Of a stretch of 64,000 bases of DNA, positions 17,389 through 26,125 are shown in pieces. The number at the start of each line of letters is the position of its first letter. Within the stretch, counting starts at the first letter, position 1. The notes below the pieces were generated by a model that was given only the letters and a program-made list of their open reading frames with translations, was not told the origin of the DNA and ran no database searches. Made by a program: the position numbers and the translations under genes. The stretch is from NCBI RefSeq assembly GCF_025137375.1, contig NZ_CP073720.1, positions 6,534,501-6,598,500 of the forward strand, read 5' to 3'. The stretch comes from Dactylosporangium fulvum (lineage in GTDB: Bacteria; Actinomycetota; Actinomycetes; Mycobacteriales; Micromonosporaceae).

Positions 17389-18890
17389 GAATGCGACGCG
17401 CGCACGAGGCGCAGCACCGCCGGGCGGGGCAGGTCGAGCAGGCGCGCGTCGAGCCACGCCGGGCGGTCCATGAGACGGGCGGCCTCGGCGCGGGCCTCGT
17501 TCTTGGTGAGGGTCCCGCCACTGCCCCGGATCAGCGACTCGCGCACCACGTTGCCGAGTTTGCCATGCGCGTGAGTCAGTAGCCAGGCCGCCGCGTCGCC
17601 GGCGCCGGTCGCGGCCGCCTCGACGATCGCGTGGTCCGGATCGGGGGTGCTGCGGCGGTACCGCAACGTGTACTTCGCCCCGGCCACCTCCCGCAGCGCC
17701 GCCTGGGACGCGGCGTCGGCGAGGTCGGGGTGCCGGTTCGGCACGAGCAGCGTCAGGCGTTCCGCGTTCACCGCGAGCAGCGCCCGCAGCAGCCACGGCC
17801 CCGGGTCGCCGGTGAGGTCGACGGCGGCCGCACCGGACCGCACCGCGACCGGCCCGCCGCCGAACACGTCGGCGGGCGTCAGCGCGCCGGGCAGGAGCGC
17901 ACCGCCCGGGCGGCCCTCCAGGGACTGCCCGCCGTGCGTGTAGATGTTGATCGACGCCTTGGCCAGGCGGCGGTCCAGCGCCCGCCAGGTGTCCGGGGTC
18001 GGCCGGCACACGTAGAGATCGCTGGCGCTGCCGACGGCCTGCGCGCCGTGGTACCGGTTGAAGGCCGGCAGGATCGCCTCCGTCACCAGATCGAGCTCGA
18101 GCACCGCGCGCTGGACCTTCAGCCCGAGGGCCGGGGTCAGCGGGCTGAAGCCGTAGGCCATGACGAGCCGGCCGTTCGTGCGGTCGCCGAGCGCCTGCGC
18201 GCCCCGGCCGAGGAACAGCCGGACCCCCTCGGGGGTGTAGGGCGGGTCGGTGAAGACGAGGTCGGCGGTGCCGGCCAGCGCGGGCGGCAGACCGAACCGC
18301 AGGTCGGCGTGCCAGCAGTCGATGTCCGGGTCCTGCGCGGCGATGTAGTCGAGCAGCCGGTCGTCGACGTCGACGACGCTGACCCGCAGGCCGGGGTTGG
18401 CCCGCCGCACGGCGAGCGAGGTGAGGTCGTGGTCGCCGACGCAGACGAGGTGGGCACCGGTCAGGTCGAAGGTCTCGTCGAGCCACACCGCGCGGCGGCC
18501 GGCGGTGTCGGCGGTCGCGGAGACGTGGTCGAGGGAGCGGTCCGCCGCCGGGGCCGCGGCGATGACCTCGGTCAGGTCGGGTGCCCGGCGCGGGCGGTGG
18601 AGCTCGTCGTAGCCGAAGCGTTCGCGGTACCGCGGGACGGCGGACGGCCGCAGCAGCGGGCCGTCGAGGTCCGGTCCGGCGGCCCGCAGGAGCGCCTCGA
18701 CCGTCCGGCGCGGCACGGCGTGCTCGCGGACGAGGTCGTCGAGGCCGGCCGGTGGGCGCTCGCGCTCGGTGAGCCGGGCGATCACCTGCCGGAGGCGGCG
18801 CGCGGCGATGCCGGCCTCGGCAACGAGCGCGGCGACGGTGTCGATCGGCTCCCCCGTGATCGTGTCCTCCTTGATCGCGTCGCCCTCCAC
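17385..18890 (-). CDS. Branched-chain polyamine synthase-like (BpsA/DUF43) aminopropyltransferase
   Basis: 501 residues. An N-terminal winged-helix-like segment (about 15-80) precedes a Rossmann domain with 'VCVGDHDLTSLAVRR', 'VSVVDVDDRLLDYIA', and 'LVFTDPPYTPEGVRLFL'. These match the G-D-(D/H)-D, D-(V/I)-D-x-R and D-P-P-(Y/F)-T motifs of archaeal and Thermus BpsA, which adds two aminopropyl groups to spermidine. Whether this actinobacterial relative makes a branched polyamine is not known. GTG 18890 is chosen: TATGTT (18897-18902) lies 6 nt upstream. A C-terminal part of about 200 residues is also present. The gene is coupled to the MFS exporter by a 4-bp overlap. Confidence 0.75.
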   Translation of the reverse strand: MEGDAIKEDTITGEPIDTVAALVAEAGIAARRLRQVIARLTERERPPAGLDDLVREHAVPRRTVEALLRAAGPDLDGPLLRPSAVPRYRERFGYDELHRPRRAPDLTEVIAAAPAADRSLDHVSATADTAGRRAVWLDETFDLTGAHLVCVGDHDLTSLAVRRANPGLRVSVVDVDDRLLDYIAAQDPDIDCWHADLRFGLPPALAGTADLVFTDPPYTPEGVRLFLGRGAQALGDRTNGRLVMAYGFSPLTPALGLKVQRAVLELDLVTEAILPAFNRYHGAQAVGSASDLYVCRPTPDTWRALDRRLAKASINIYTHGGQSLEGRPGGALLPGALTPADVFGGGPVAVRSGAAAVDLTGDPGPWLLRALLAVNAERLTLLVPNRHPDLADAASQAALREVAGAKYTLRYRRSTPDPDHAIVEAAATGAGDAAAWLLTHAHGKLGNVVRESLIRGSGGTLTKNEARAEAARLMDRPAWLDARLLDLPRPAVLRLVRASHS

Positions 18891-18896
18891 CGCCGA

Positions 18897-18938
18897 AACA
18901 TAACAGACACCTGTTAAAAGTTGACGACCTGTAGTCGT
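18897..18938 (-). promoter_or_regulatory. Promoter with two tandem operator-like dyads
   Basis: TAACAGACACCTGTTA (18901-18916) has perfect 6-bp arms around 4 nt and overlaps the -10 box TATGTT of the polyamine-synthase-like gene. A second perfect dyad, ACGAC-CTGTA-GTCGT (18924-18938), follows 8 bp further upstream. This is the layout of a TetR- or MarR-type repressor site at an efflux operon; no regulator gene is adjacent. Confidence 0.6.
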
Positions 18939-19218
18939 GAGCGGGTTCAAGGTGTACGGAGCGCAAGATTTCCGGCGTGTTTCCCGGGCCGAAGTACAGG
19001 GTGGTGGCGAGGGTCAGCAGAGGGCATCGACCCTTGTCCAAGTATTGACCGATGTGTGATCGTCGGCGCATCGCTATGAGTCGATGCGTTCGGAAGCCCG
19101 GTGAACGGCGCGCTCACCATCCCTTCCCCACCACCTCGGCTCACGCGTGTCTTATTGGTTCCGGCGCATCCGTCACACATTCCCCGGTTGATGCGCCGTT
19201 GCTGGAAAGAAGGCACCC
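18939..19218. other. Upstream region of the M4 protease with two stem-loops
   Basis: Non-coding. CGCATCG (19067-19073) pairs with CGATGCG (19082-19088). CGGCGCATC (19162-19170) pairs perfectly with GATGCGCCG (19190-19198) just before the ribosome site AAAGAAGG (19206-19213) of the protease. TTGACC at 19045-19050 could be a -35 box, but I see no good -10 at the right distance. The second hairpin may affect mRNA stability or translation of the secreted protease. Confidence 0.45.
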
Positions 19219-21273
19219 TTGAAGCTCACCCCACGGTTCGCCACAGCGGCCGGAGTGTTCGCGGTAGGGCTGGTAACAGCCGGCACCGCCGCGGCCGTGC
19301 AAGCCTCACCCCCAGTGCCCGGGCCGTCCGACGTGGCGGTGGCCGACTCGGTCGCCGCCCAGAAGGCCGACTCGTTCGTCGCCGGCAGGCCGAGCGCCCT
19401 GCACCCGAGCGCCGAAGACGCCTACGTGCAGAAGTCGGTCACCGCGTCGGGCAGCGCGAAGTACGTCGCCTATGAGCGCACGTACAAGGGACTCCCCGTC
19501 GTCGGCGGTGACTTCGTCGTGGTCACCGACGCCGCGGGCGCCACGAAGTACACCTCGGTGGCGCAGTCCCAGGCGATCAGCAACGTGCCGACGACGGCCA
19601 AGCTCACCGCGGCGGACGCGGAGGCCGTGGCCCGCAAGCAGCTGACCTCGGTCAACGCCGTCGAGGGCACCCGGCTCGTCGTCTACGCGCTGGACGGCCC
19701 CGCCAAGCTCGCCTACGAGACGACGGTCACCGGCACCGGCGCCGACGGTGCGAGCCGGCTCACCGTCGAGGTCGACGCCGCCACCGGCGCGGTGCTCGAC
19801 AAGACCGAGCGCGTCATGAAGGGCACCGGCACCGGCTGGATCGTCGGCAACGTCACCGTCAATACGACGCTGTCCGGCAGCACGTACCGTATGCAGGACC
19901 CCGGCATCTCGACCCTGAGCTGCCAGGACGCTGCGAACAACACCACGTTCTCCGGCTCCGACGACGTGTGGGGCAACGGGGTCGGCACCAACCGGGAGAC
20001 CGGCTGTGTCGACGCCCTCTACGCGGCGCAGCAGGAAAAGGCGATGCTGTCGCAGTGGCTGGGCCGCAACGGGTTCAGCAGCAGCGGCGGCGCCTGGCCG
20101 ATCCGGGTCGGCCTGAACGACCAGAACGCCTACTATGACGGCACCCAGGTCCAGATCGGCAAGAACACCGCCGGTCAGTGGATCGGTTCGCTCGACGTGG
20201 TCGCCCACGAGCTCGGCCACGGCATCGACGACAACACCCCGGGCGGCATCTCCAAGTCCGGCACCCAGGAGTTCGTCGCGGACACGTTCGGCGCGGCCAC
20301 CGAGTGGTTCGCGAACAACCCGAACGACCCGCCGGACTACCAGGTCGGCGAGGAGATCAACCTGGTCGGCAGCGGCCCGATCCGGCACATGTACAACCCC
20401 TCGCTGGACGGTGACCCGAACTGCTACTCCAGCAGCATCCCGTCGACCGAGGTGCACGCCGCGGCCGGGCCCGGCAACCACTGGTTCTACCTGCTCGCCC
20501 AGGGCAGCGCCGCCAGCGGCGGCCAGCCGGCCAGCCCGACCTGCAACGGGTCGAGCATCACCGGCATCGGCATCCAGAAGGCCATGAAGATCATGTACAA
20601 CGCGATGCTGATGAAGACCTCGACGTCGTCCTACCTGAAGTACCGGACCTGGACGCTCACCGCGGCCAAGAACCTGTACCCGGGCAGCTGCACCGAGTTC
20701 AACACGGTCAAGGCCACATGGGACGCCGTCAGCGTGCCGGCGCAGTCGGGCGACCCGACCTGCACCGGCGACACCACGCCGCCCACCACCCCGCCGACGA
20801 CCCCGCCGACGGGCAACTGCTCCGGCCAGAAGCTGCTCAACCCGGGCTTCGAGTCGGGCACGGCCAACTGGACCGGCACGACCGGCACCATCGGCCAGTG
20901 GAGCAGCCAGGGCCAGCCGGCCCGCAGCGGCACCTACAGCTCGTGGCTCCTCGGCTACGGCTCGACCCACACGGAGTCGATCGCCCAGAGCGTGACGATC
21001 CCAGCGGGATGTAACGCGACGCTGTCGTTCTACGTGCACATCGACTCGGCGGAGACGACGACGACCACGGCGTACGACAAGCTGACCATCACGGCCGGCT
21101 CGACGACACTCGCGACGCTGTCGAACCTCAACAAGGCCTCGGGCTACCAGCTCAAGAGCTACAGCCTCAACGCCTTCGCCGGCCAGACGGTGAGCATCAA
21201 GTGGAGCGGCACCGAGGACTCCTCGCTGCAGACCTCGTTCGTCATCGACGACACGGCGGTCACGCTCAGCTAG
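19219..21273 (+). CDS. Secreted M4 (thermolysin-type) metalloprotease with C-terminal binding module
   Basis: 684 residues. A Sec signal peptide (about 1-30) is followed by an FTP/PepSY propeptide (about 60-205) and the peptidase domain. Zinc ligands are His330 and His334 in 'HELGH' and Glu351 in 'GTQEFVAD'; the catalytic His is His421 in 'PGNHWFYLLAQG'. A 'TTPPTTPPTTPPTG' linker (about 519-532) leads to a beta-sandwich module (about 535-684) beginning 'LLNPGFESGTANWTG', like the carbohydrate- or protein-binding tails of other actinobacterial exo-proteases. TTG start with AAAGAAGG 5 nt upstream. It probably digests extracellular protein. A GC-rich hairpin terminates it. Confidence 0.93.
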   Translation: MKLTPRFATAAGVFAVGLVTAGTAAAVQASPPVPGPSDVAVADSVAAQKADSFVAGRPSALHPSAEDAYVQKSVTASGSAKYVAYERTYKGLPVVGGDFVVVTDAAGATKYTSVAQSQAISNVPTTAKLTAADAEAVARKQLTSVNAVEGTRLVVYALDGPAKLAYETTVTGTGADGASRLTVEVDAATGAVLDKTERVMKGTGTGWIVGNVTVNTTLSGSTYRMQDPGISTLSCQDAANNTTFSGSDDVWGNGVGTNRETGCVDALYAAQQEKAMLSQWLGRNGFSSSGGAWPIRVGLNDQNAYYDGTQVQIGKNTAGQWIGSLDVVAHELGHGIDDNTPGGISKSGTQEFVADTFGAATEWFANNPNDPPDYQVGEEINLVGSGPIRHMYNPSLDGDPNCYSSSIPSTEVHAAAGPGNHWFYLLAQGSAASGGQPASPTCNGSSITGIGIQKAMKIMYNAMLMKTSTSSYLKYRTWTLTAAKNLYPGSCTEFNTVKATWDAVSVPAQSGDPTCTGDTTPPTTPPTTPPTGNCSGQKLLNPGFESGTANWTGTTGTIGQWSSQGQPARSGTYSSWLLGYGSTHTESIAQSVTIPAGCNATLSFYVHIDSAETTTTTAYDKLTITAGSTTLATLSNLNKASGYQLKSYSLNAFAGQTVSIKWSGTEDSSLQTSFVIDDTAVTLS

Positions 21274-21289
21274 CGGTACCTGCGGACGA

Positions 21290-21317
21290 GGGCCCGGGCC
21301 GCGCGCCGCCCGGGCCC
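21290..21317 (+). terminator. Terminator of the M4 protease gene
   Basis: Perfect 10-bp stem GGGCCCGGGC / GCCCGGGCCC with an 8-nt loop, 16 bp after the stop, followed by CTT. It abuts the TATCCT box of the next gene. Confidence 0.7.
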
Positions 21318-21331
21318 CTTATCCTGTCCCG

Positions 21332-21871
21332 GTGGACTTCGACTTCGCCCGGTGGGCCTACGACGCCCGGGCGGAGCTGCCCGACGAGGACTTCGACCTC
21401 ATGCTGCACGACGTGTCGTTCCTGCCGTTCCTGGTCGACACCGCCGCCGACGCGACCTGCCCGAAACAGCACGCCTGCGCGATGATCCTCGAGGACTACA
21501 CCCGCCGCCTGCTCGGCACCGGGCGCGAGCTGCCCGCGGTCCGGGAAGCCGCCGCCCGTGCCGCCGGACAGGGTCTCGCCGGTGAGTGGGCCGCATACGC
21601 CGAGCGGGTGCTGACCTACCACGACCGCCCTGGCCCGGTGCCCCGCTCGAAGGCCGAGGTGATGGCCCACGACCTGCTCGTCGGCGACCTGCACCGGCAC
21701 GCGATGCGGGCGGTGCCGATCACCGTGCGCGTGGCCGGTCCCGCCACCCACTGGGTCGCCGAGCTCGGCCTGCCCTATCCGCACTTCCTGTACGTCCACC
21801 GCCGCACCGGGGCGTTCCTCTGGACGTTCCTGCGCCGGCTGCCGATGGACGAGATCGCGGCCGTCCGCTGA
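21332..21871 (+). CDS. Hypothetical cytosolic protein
   Basis: 179 residues; I do not recognise the family. It is acidic, with no signal peptide or membrane segment. Seen features are an aromatic N-terminus 'MDFDFARWAYDARAELPDEDF', a possible Cys-x4-His-x-Cys cluster 'CPKQHAC' near residue 52, and a His-rich stretch 'HDLLVGDLHRHAMRA'. The GTG start lies 6 nt after TATCCT (21320-21325), which suggests a leaderless message. Codon use is typical for the window, so it is very likely a real gene. Confidence 0.65.
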   Translation: MDFDFARWAYDARAELPDEDFDLMLHDVSFLPFLVDTAADATCPKQHACAMILEDYTRRLLGTGRELPAVREAAARAAGQGLAGEWAAYAERVLTYHDRPGPVPRSKAEVMAHDLLVGDLHRHAMRAVPITVRVAGPATHWVAELGLPYPHFLYVHRRTGAFLWTFLRRLPMDEIAAVR

Positions 21872-22031
21872 GATCTCCACCCGGGCTCCACCCGTGGGTG
21901 GCGGCGCTCCGACCGGTCCGGTTCCTACCGTCAACGGCATGAATCCCACCACCGCGCTCATCGCCGTCGCCGTGCCGCCGATGATCAGCGGCGCCCGCTC
22001 AGACGCTGGCCAGCAGGTCCACGGCGGCCGG

Positions 22032-23057
22032 CTACGTGTCGGCGGCGAGGCGGGTGAGGATCGCCCCCACCGGGCCCTCCGTCGCGTGGCGGAATCCCGT
22101 GCCCGCCCACAGGTGGATCGTGTCCGTGTCACCGGCCGCTGCGGCCGCACGGCGCAGCGGGGCGGTCAGGTGATGTACCGCAGGATAGCCCAGCGGCGCG
22201 TCCGCGTCGTGCGCGGCGACGAACCGGTTGCGCAGCCCGCGGGCGGGCCGGCCGGTGAACGCCCGGGTCACCACGGTCTGCATGCCCGCCGGGTCGGCGA
22301 GCGCCGCCCGGTGCGGCGCCGACGCGCCGCTCTCGTCGGCGCGCAGCAGGACGGTGCCGACCATCGCGGCGGCCGCACCCGCCCGGAGCACGGCCGCGAC
22401 GTCCTGCGCCGTCCCCATCCCGCCCGCGGCGAAGATCGGCAGCGGGACGCGCCGGCCGATCCCGGCCACCAGGTCGGCCAGCGGCACGGACGCGGGCGGC
22501 GCCGCGGGGGTCAGCGTCCCCGAATGGGCGCCGGCGCCGGCCGACTGCACGGCGAGGGCGTCGACGCCCCGCTCGGCGGCGGCGAGGGCCTCAGGCAGCG
22601 CGGTGACCGTCTGCACGACAACCGTCCCGGCGGCCCGCAGCCTGGCGACGAGTGCCCGGTCGGGCAGGCCGAACGTGAAGCTCACGACCGGCACCGGGTC
22701 GGCCAGCAGCAGGTCGATCTTGTCCTGCCAGTGGTCGTCGTCCTCGACCGGCTCGGCACCGGCGAGGTCCAGCCCGTAGCGGTCGGCCTCGGGTTGCAGC
22801 GACCGCGCATACCGCCGGAACGCCTCGGGGTCGACCGGCAGCGGGTTGGGCGCGAACACGTTGACCCCGAACGGCACGTCCCGCACGGCGGCGATCTGCT
22901 CGGCGAGGGCCTCGGGTGTCTTGTACCCGGCGGCGAGGAACCCCAGCGCCCCGGCGCGTGCGGCGGCGGAGACGAACGCGGGGGTCGACGGCCCGCCCGC
23001 CATCGGCGCGGCGATGAGCGGCAGCGGGAGGCCGAGTCCGGTCAGCGGTGTCTGCAC
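22032..23057 (-). CDS. Nitronate monooxygenase / 2-nitropropane dioxygenase-like FMN enzyme
   Basis: 341 residues, a TIM barrel. 'LIAAPMAGGPSTPAFV' at the N-terminus, 'VVQTVTA', 'QSAGAGAHSG' and 'PIFAAGGMGTAQDVAAVL' are the FMN and phosphate-binding motifs of the NMO family, which oxidises toxic alkyl nitronates. GTG start with TATCGT (23065-23070) 7 nt upstream, so probably leaderless. The TAG stop at 22032-22034 is followed in frame by ten more sense codons (PAAVDLLASV) before a TGA, which look like a former C-terminus. Confidence 0.85.
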   Translation of the reverse strand: MQTPLTGLGLPLPLIAAPMAGGPSTPAFVSAAARAGALGFLAAGYKTPEALAEQIAAVRDVPFGVNVFAPNPLPVDPEAFRRYARSLQPEADRYGLDLAGAEPVEDDDHWQDKIDLLLADPVPVVSFTFGLPDRALVARLRAAGTVVVQTVTALPEALAAAERGVDALAVQSAGAGAHSGTLTPAAPPASVPLADLVAGIGRRVPLPIFAAGGMGTAQDVAAVLRAGAAAAMVGTVLLRADESGASAPHRAALADPAGMQTVVTRAFTGRPARGLRNRFVAAHDADAPLGYPAVHHLTAPLRRAAAAAGDTDTIHLWAGTGFRHATEGPVGAILTRLAADT

Positions 23058-23163
23058 CGGACCAACGATAGGCGGCCTCAGCCGTGCCGGCAGCCGCGGT
23101 CGAGGGTGACGGCCGCCATGCGGATCTCGACACAGGCTCCGCGCAGCCCCGGCGCACGCCGCG

Positions 23164-24093
23164 TCAGCCGCGGGCCTGGCCCCAGCCTCTGCGCACGCCC
23201 GCCGCCAGCTCGGCGGCCGTGATCAGCTCCTCGTGGGTGCCGGCCGCGCCGCAGGCGAACGCGCCCGACACGGCGCCCGCCAGGGCGCACTCCTCGATCG
23301 GGCGATTCGCGAACCAGCGGCTCATGAAGGCCGTGCTGTACGCGTCGCCCGCGCCGTTGCTGTCCACCACCGGGCGGTCCGGGGTGACCACCGGGAAGCG
23401 CCGCGGTGCCGGCTCGCCGCGGACCAGCACGCGGCTGCCCAGCGCGCCCTCCGTGGCCACCACCACCGCGGCCCGGCCCTTGTCGAGCACCACCTGCATG
23501 ACCTCGTCGACACGGTCCGGCGCCGCCGCCGAGCTGAGGAAGACCAGGTCCGCCTCGAACGCGAGCGGTTCGGCCCAGGAGTCGGTGCCGTTCCACGAGT
23601 GGATGTCGGTCGACGTGGTGATCCCGAGCCGCCGCGCCGCCGGGAACGCCTCCGGCGCCCGCGGCGAGGCGACGTGGACGTGTGCCGCGCGCTCGACGAG
23701 CGGCAGGTAGGAGCCGGGCGGCAGGACCAGGCCGTCGGGGTGGCGGCCGTCGAAGAACGAGAACCGCCGGCCCGCGCGATCGACGAGGTTGACGCTGCGC
23801 GGGGTGCCGTTCGGCGCCGGCACGGCGCTGAAGTCGAGCCCCACAGCGGTGTAACGGGCCCGGACGAGGTCACCGAGCGGGTCGTCGCCGAGGAAGTCGG
23901 CGAACCTGGTGCGCAGCCCCAGGGCGTGGAACCCGAGCGCGACCCCGTTGCCGGAGTGCGCGACGTAGTCCCGCACCGGCGGCACGGCCACGAAGTCCCC
24001 CGGCGGGATCGTCAGCTCGGGCACCCGCACGATGGTGTCCACCCCGACGCCTCCGAGCACCACCACGTCGAAGTCCACCGTTCGGGGCACCAT
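23164..24093 (-). CDS. PfkB-family carbohydrate kinase
   Basis: 309 residues. The N-terminus has 'VVVLGGVGVDTIVRVPEL' and a substrate-binding 'AHSGNGVALGFHALG' (G-G-x-x-x-N-x-A variant in which the second Gly is Asn-Gly). The C-terminus has 'VDSNGAGDAYSTAFMSRW', the PfkB signature that holds the catalytic Asp and the anion hole. It phosphorylates a sugar or nucleoside with ATP; the substrate is not clear. TATGCT (24100-24105) ends 6 nt before the ATG, which predicts a leaderless message. It is divergent from the VWA gene, with 49 bp between the two start codons. Confidence 0.87.
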   Translation of the reverse strand: MVPRTVDFDVVVLGGVGVDTIVRVPELTIPPGDFVAVPPVRDYVAHSGNGVALGFHALGLRTRFADFLGDDPLGDLVRARYTAVGLDFSAVPAPNGTPRSVNLVDRAGRRFSFFDGRHPDGLVLPPGSYLPLVERAAHVHVASPRAPEAFPAARRLGITTSTDIHSWNGTDSWAEPLAFEADLVFLSSAAAPDRVDEVMQVVLDKGRAAVVVATEGALGSRVLVRGEPAPRRFPVVTPDRPVVDSNGAGDAYSTAFMSRWFANRPIEECALAGAVSGAFACGAAGTHEELITAAELAAGVRRGWGQARG

Positions 24094-24142
24094 GCCGAAA
24101 GCATAGACGACACTGATTTGCCTATTGGGGCACAATGACGGC

Positions 24143-26125
24143 ATGGCGGACCCTGGGGACCACGAGAACCGCCAGAAGGCGCGTCCGGTCGTGTCGATCA
24201 TGGTCGCTCTCTTCACCGGCTCCGGCATCTTCCTCCAGCAGCTGTCGACCGACGAGCCCGCCTCGACCGCGCGCTGGATCATGCTCGTCTTCGGCTCGGT
24301 CGTCGGCGGCCTGGGCGGCCTGTTCGCCGCCGGTCTCTTCGACGAGTTGCTCGCCTGGTCCGGCTCCGGCTGGAAGGCGCTGCGCGAGTGGGCCCGGCTG
24401 CGCTACGTGCTGGCCGTCGCCGCCGCGTGCCTGCTGGCGCTGGCGCTCGGGTTCACGGTGCCGCGCGGGATCGACGCGGCGCGCCGGTGGCTGCGGGGGT
24501 GCGAGCAGCCCGCCGCCGTGCGGGTCCTGACCTCGACGGAACAGCTGACGGCGGTGCGGCAGCTCGCCGACGCCTACGAGGCGGCGACCGCCCGCCGGTA
24601 CCATGGCTGCCCGAGCGCCGACCTCTACGTCTACGGCGCCCGTCCGGCGGACGTGCACGAGGCCGTCGCGAGCGGCTGGACCAACGACGCGCTGCGCCGG
24701 ATCGGCCCGCGGCCCGACGTGTGGCTGCCCGACTCGTCCCTCGACCTCACCCTGACCCAGGACGCGGCAGTGCGGTTCGCGGTCACGGTGCCGGTCGCCG
24801 AGCGGCGCACGATCGGCCACTCCCCTGTTGTCCTCGGCGTGCCGGCGGCGAACGTGCCGGAGGAACTGGCGGCGCGGCGGCGCGAGCTGACCTGGCAGCA
24901 GCTGTGGCGGGAGGCCACCCAGCGCGGCTGGGACGTGGTGCGGCCCGACCCGTCCGTGTCGACGCCGGGAGTGCTCGCCACCGCCGCGCTCTACACCGGG
25001 CTGTCCGCCGACGCGGCCGGCGCGCGGGCGGTCGAGCAGCGTATCGAGCGCTCCCTCGACACCGGTGGCTTTCCCCTCGGTACGAGCGCGCAACTGCTGT
25101 GCCACAAGCTGACCGCCGATCCGCGCCGGGCCGCGGTGATCGCCGACGAGCAGGCCGTGGTCCGGTTCAACCAGGGCCTCGGCGGGTGCGGCCTCGGCCC
25201 GCAGGCGCCGGCGCCGGAGCAGGCCCTGGTCGCCTTCTACCCGAAGGACACGGTGAGCGAGGACCGCCTCTTCCTGCGCCTCGGCTGGGACGGCACCGGC
25301 ACCGCGACCACGGCCGCCGCGAAGGACTTCGGCGCCTGGCTGGGCGGCGCCGAGGGCAAGCGGACCATGCTGCGGTCGGCGTTGCGGCCGCCGCCGCTGT
25401 TCGACGTGACCGACCCGCTGACGGAGCAGTTCGGCGCACAGCCCGGCGTCGCGTTCGACCGGCGGCCTCCGGCGCGGGAGACGATCGACGGCTCGCTGCG
25501 GCGGTACGCGCAGGCGCGCCGCCCCGGCCGCATCCTGCTCGCCCTCGACGCGTCGGGCTCGATGCAGACCGCGGTCGACCGGGCCGGGACGACGCGGTTC
25601 CAGCTGGCGTCGCGGGGCGTCGCGCGGGCGCTCGAGCTGATGAGCGGCCGCGACGAGTTCGGCCTGCGGATCTTCCCGGCCGACGGCGGGGGCGGCGGCG
25701 CACGGCAGCTCGTGCCGCTGGGCCGGGCCGACGCGCCGGTCGGCGGCGTGCCCCGGCGGCAGGCCGCCGTCGACGCTCTCGCGGCGGTACGGCCGGTGGG
25801 CGGCACCCCGCTGTACCCGACGATCGCCGACGGGGTGCGCGACGTGACGGCCAATCCCGACGAGCGCATCGCGAGCCTCGTCGTGCTCACCGACGGCAAC
25901 GACACGAGCGGCCGGGAACCGTCCGAAGTGGACGCTCTGATCCGCGGGAAGGGCGCGCGGGTGTTCGTGGTCGCGATCGGTGAGGCCAGCTGCGGCGCGC
26001 TCGCGCTGCAGCAGCTCACGACGCACACCGGGGGCGCCTGCTACGACGCCGGACCGGATTCCGTCGACGACGTGCTGGTGGACCTGTTCGGACTGCTCTG
26101 GGGAGGCGACGCGGGCGATGGCTGA
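24143..26125 (+). CDS. Membrane-anchored substrate-binding-like protein with C-terminal VWA domain
   Basis: 660 residues. Three hydrophobic segments lie in the first 110 residues ('VVSIMVALFTGSGIFL', 'ARWIMLVFGSVVGGLGGLF', 'YVLAVAAACLLALALGF'). An extracytoplasmic region of about 340 residues resembles type-II periplasmic binding proteins ('DVWLPDSSLDL', 'FAVTVPVAERR', 'SPVVLGVP'). A von Willebrand A domain follows with an intact MIDAS: Asp469-x-Ser-x-Ser in 'LDASGSM', 'GGTPLY' and 'VLTDGND'. CACAAT lies 6 nt before ATG 24143. The stop overlaps the next gene by 8 bp. The job is unknown; the pairing with a solute-binding protein suggests a surface sensing or adhesion complex. Confidence 0.8.
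   Translation: MADPGDHENRQKARPVVSIMVALFTGSGIFLQQLSTDEPASTARWIMLVFGSVVGGLGGLFAAGLFDELLAWSGSGWKALREWARLRYVLAVAAACLLALALGFTVPRGIDAARRWLRGCEQPAAVRVLTSTEQLTAVRQLADAYEAATARRYHGCPSADLYVYGARPADVHEAVASGWTNDALRRIGPRPDVWLPDSSLDLTLTQDAAVRFAVTVPVAERRTIGHSPVVLGVPAANVPEELAARRRELTWQQLWREATQRGWDVVRPDPSVSTPGVLATAALYTGLSADAAGARAVEQRIERSLDTGGFPLGTSAQLLCHKLTADPRRAAVIADEQAVVRFNQGLGGCGLGPQAPAPEQALVAFYPKDTVSEDRLFLRLGWDGTGTATTAAAKDFGAWLGGAEGKRTMLRSALRPPPLFDVTDPLTEQFGAQPGVAFDRRPPARETIDGSLRRYAQARRPGRILLALDASGSMQTAVDRAGTTRFQLASRGVARALELMSGRDEFGLRIFPADGGGGGARQLVPLGRADAPVGGVPRRQAAVDALAAVRPVGGTPLYPTIADGVRDVTANPDERIASLVVLTDGNDTSGREPSEVDALIRGKGARVFVVAIGEASCGALALQQLTTHTGGACYDAGPDSVDDVLVDLFGLLWGGDAGDG

Noticed and set aside
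24125..24142. Upstream TTG start for the VWA protein
   Set aside because: It would place the start before the CACAAT box that fits the ATG at 24143, and adds only six residues without a ribosome site.
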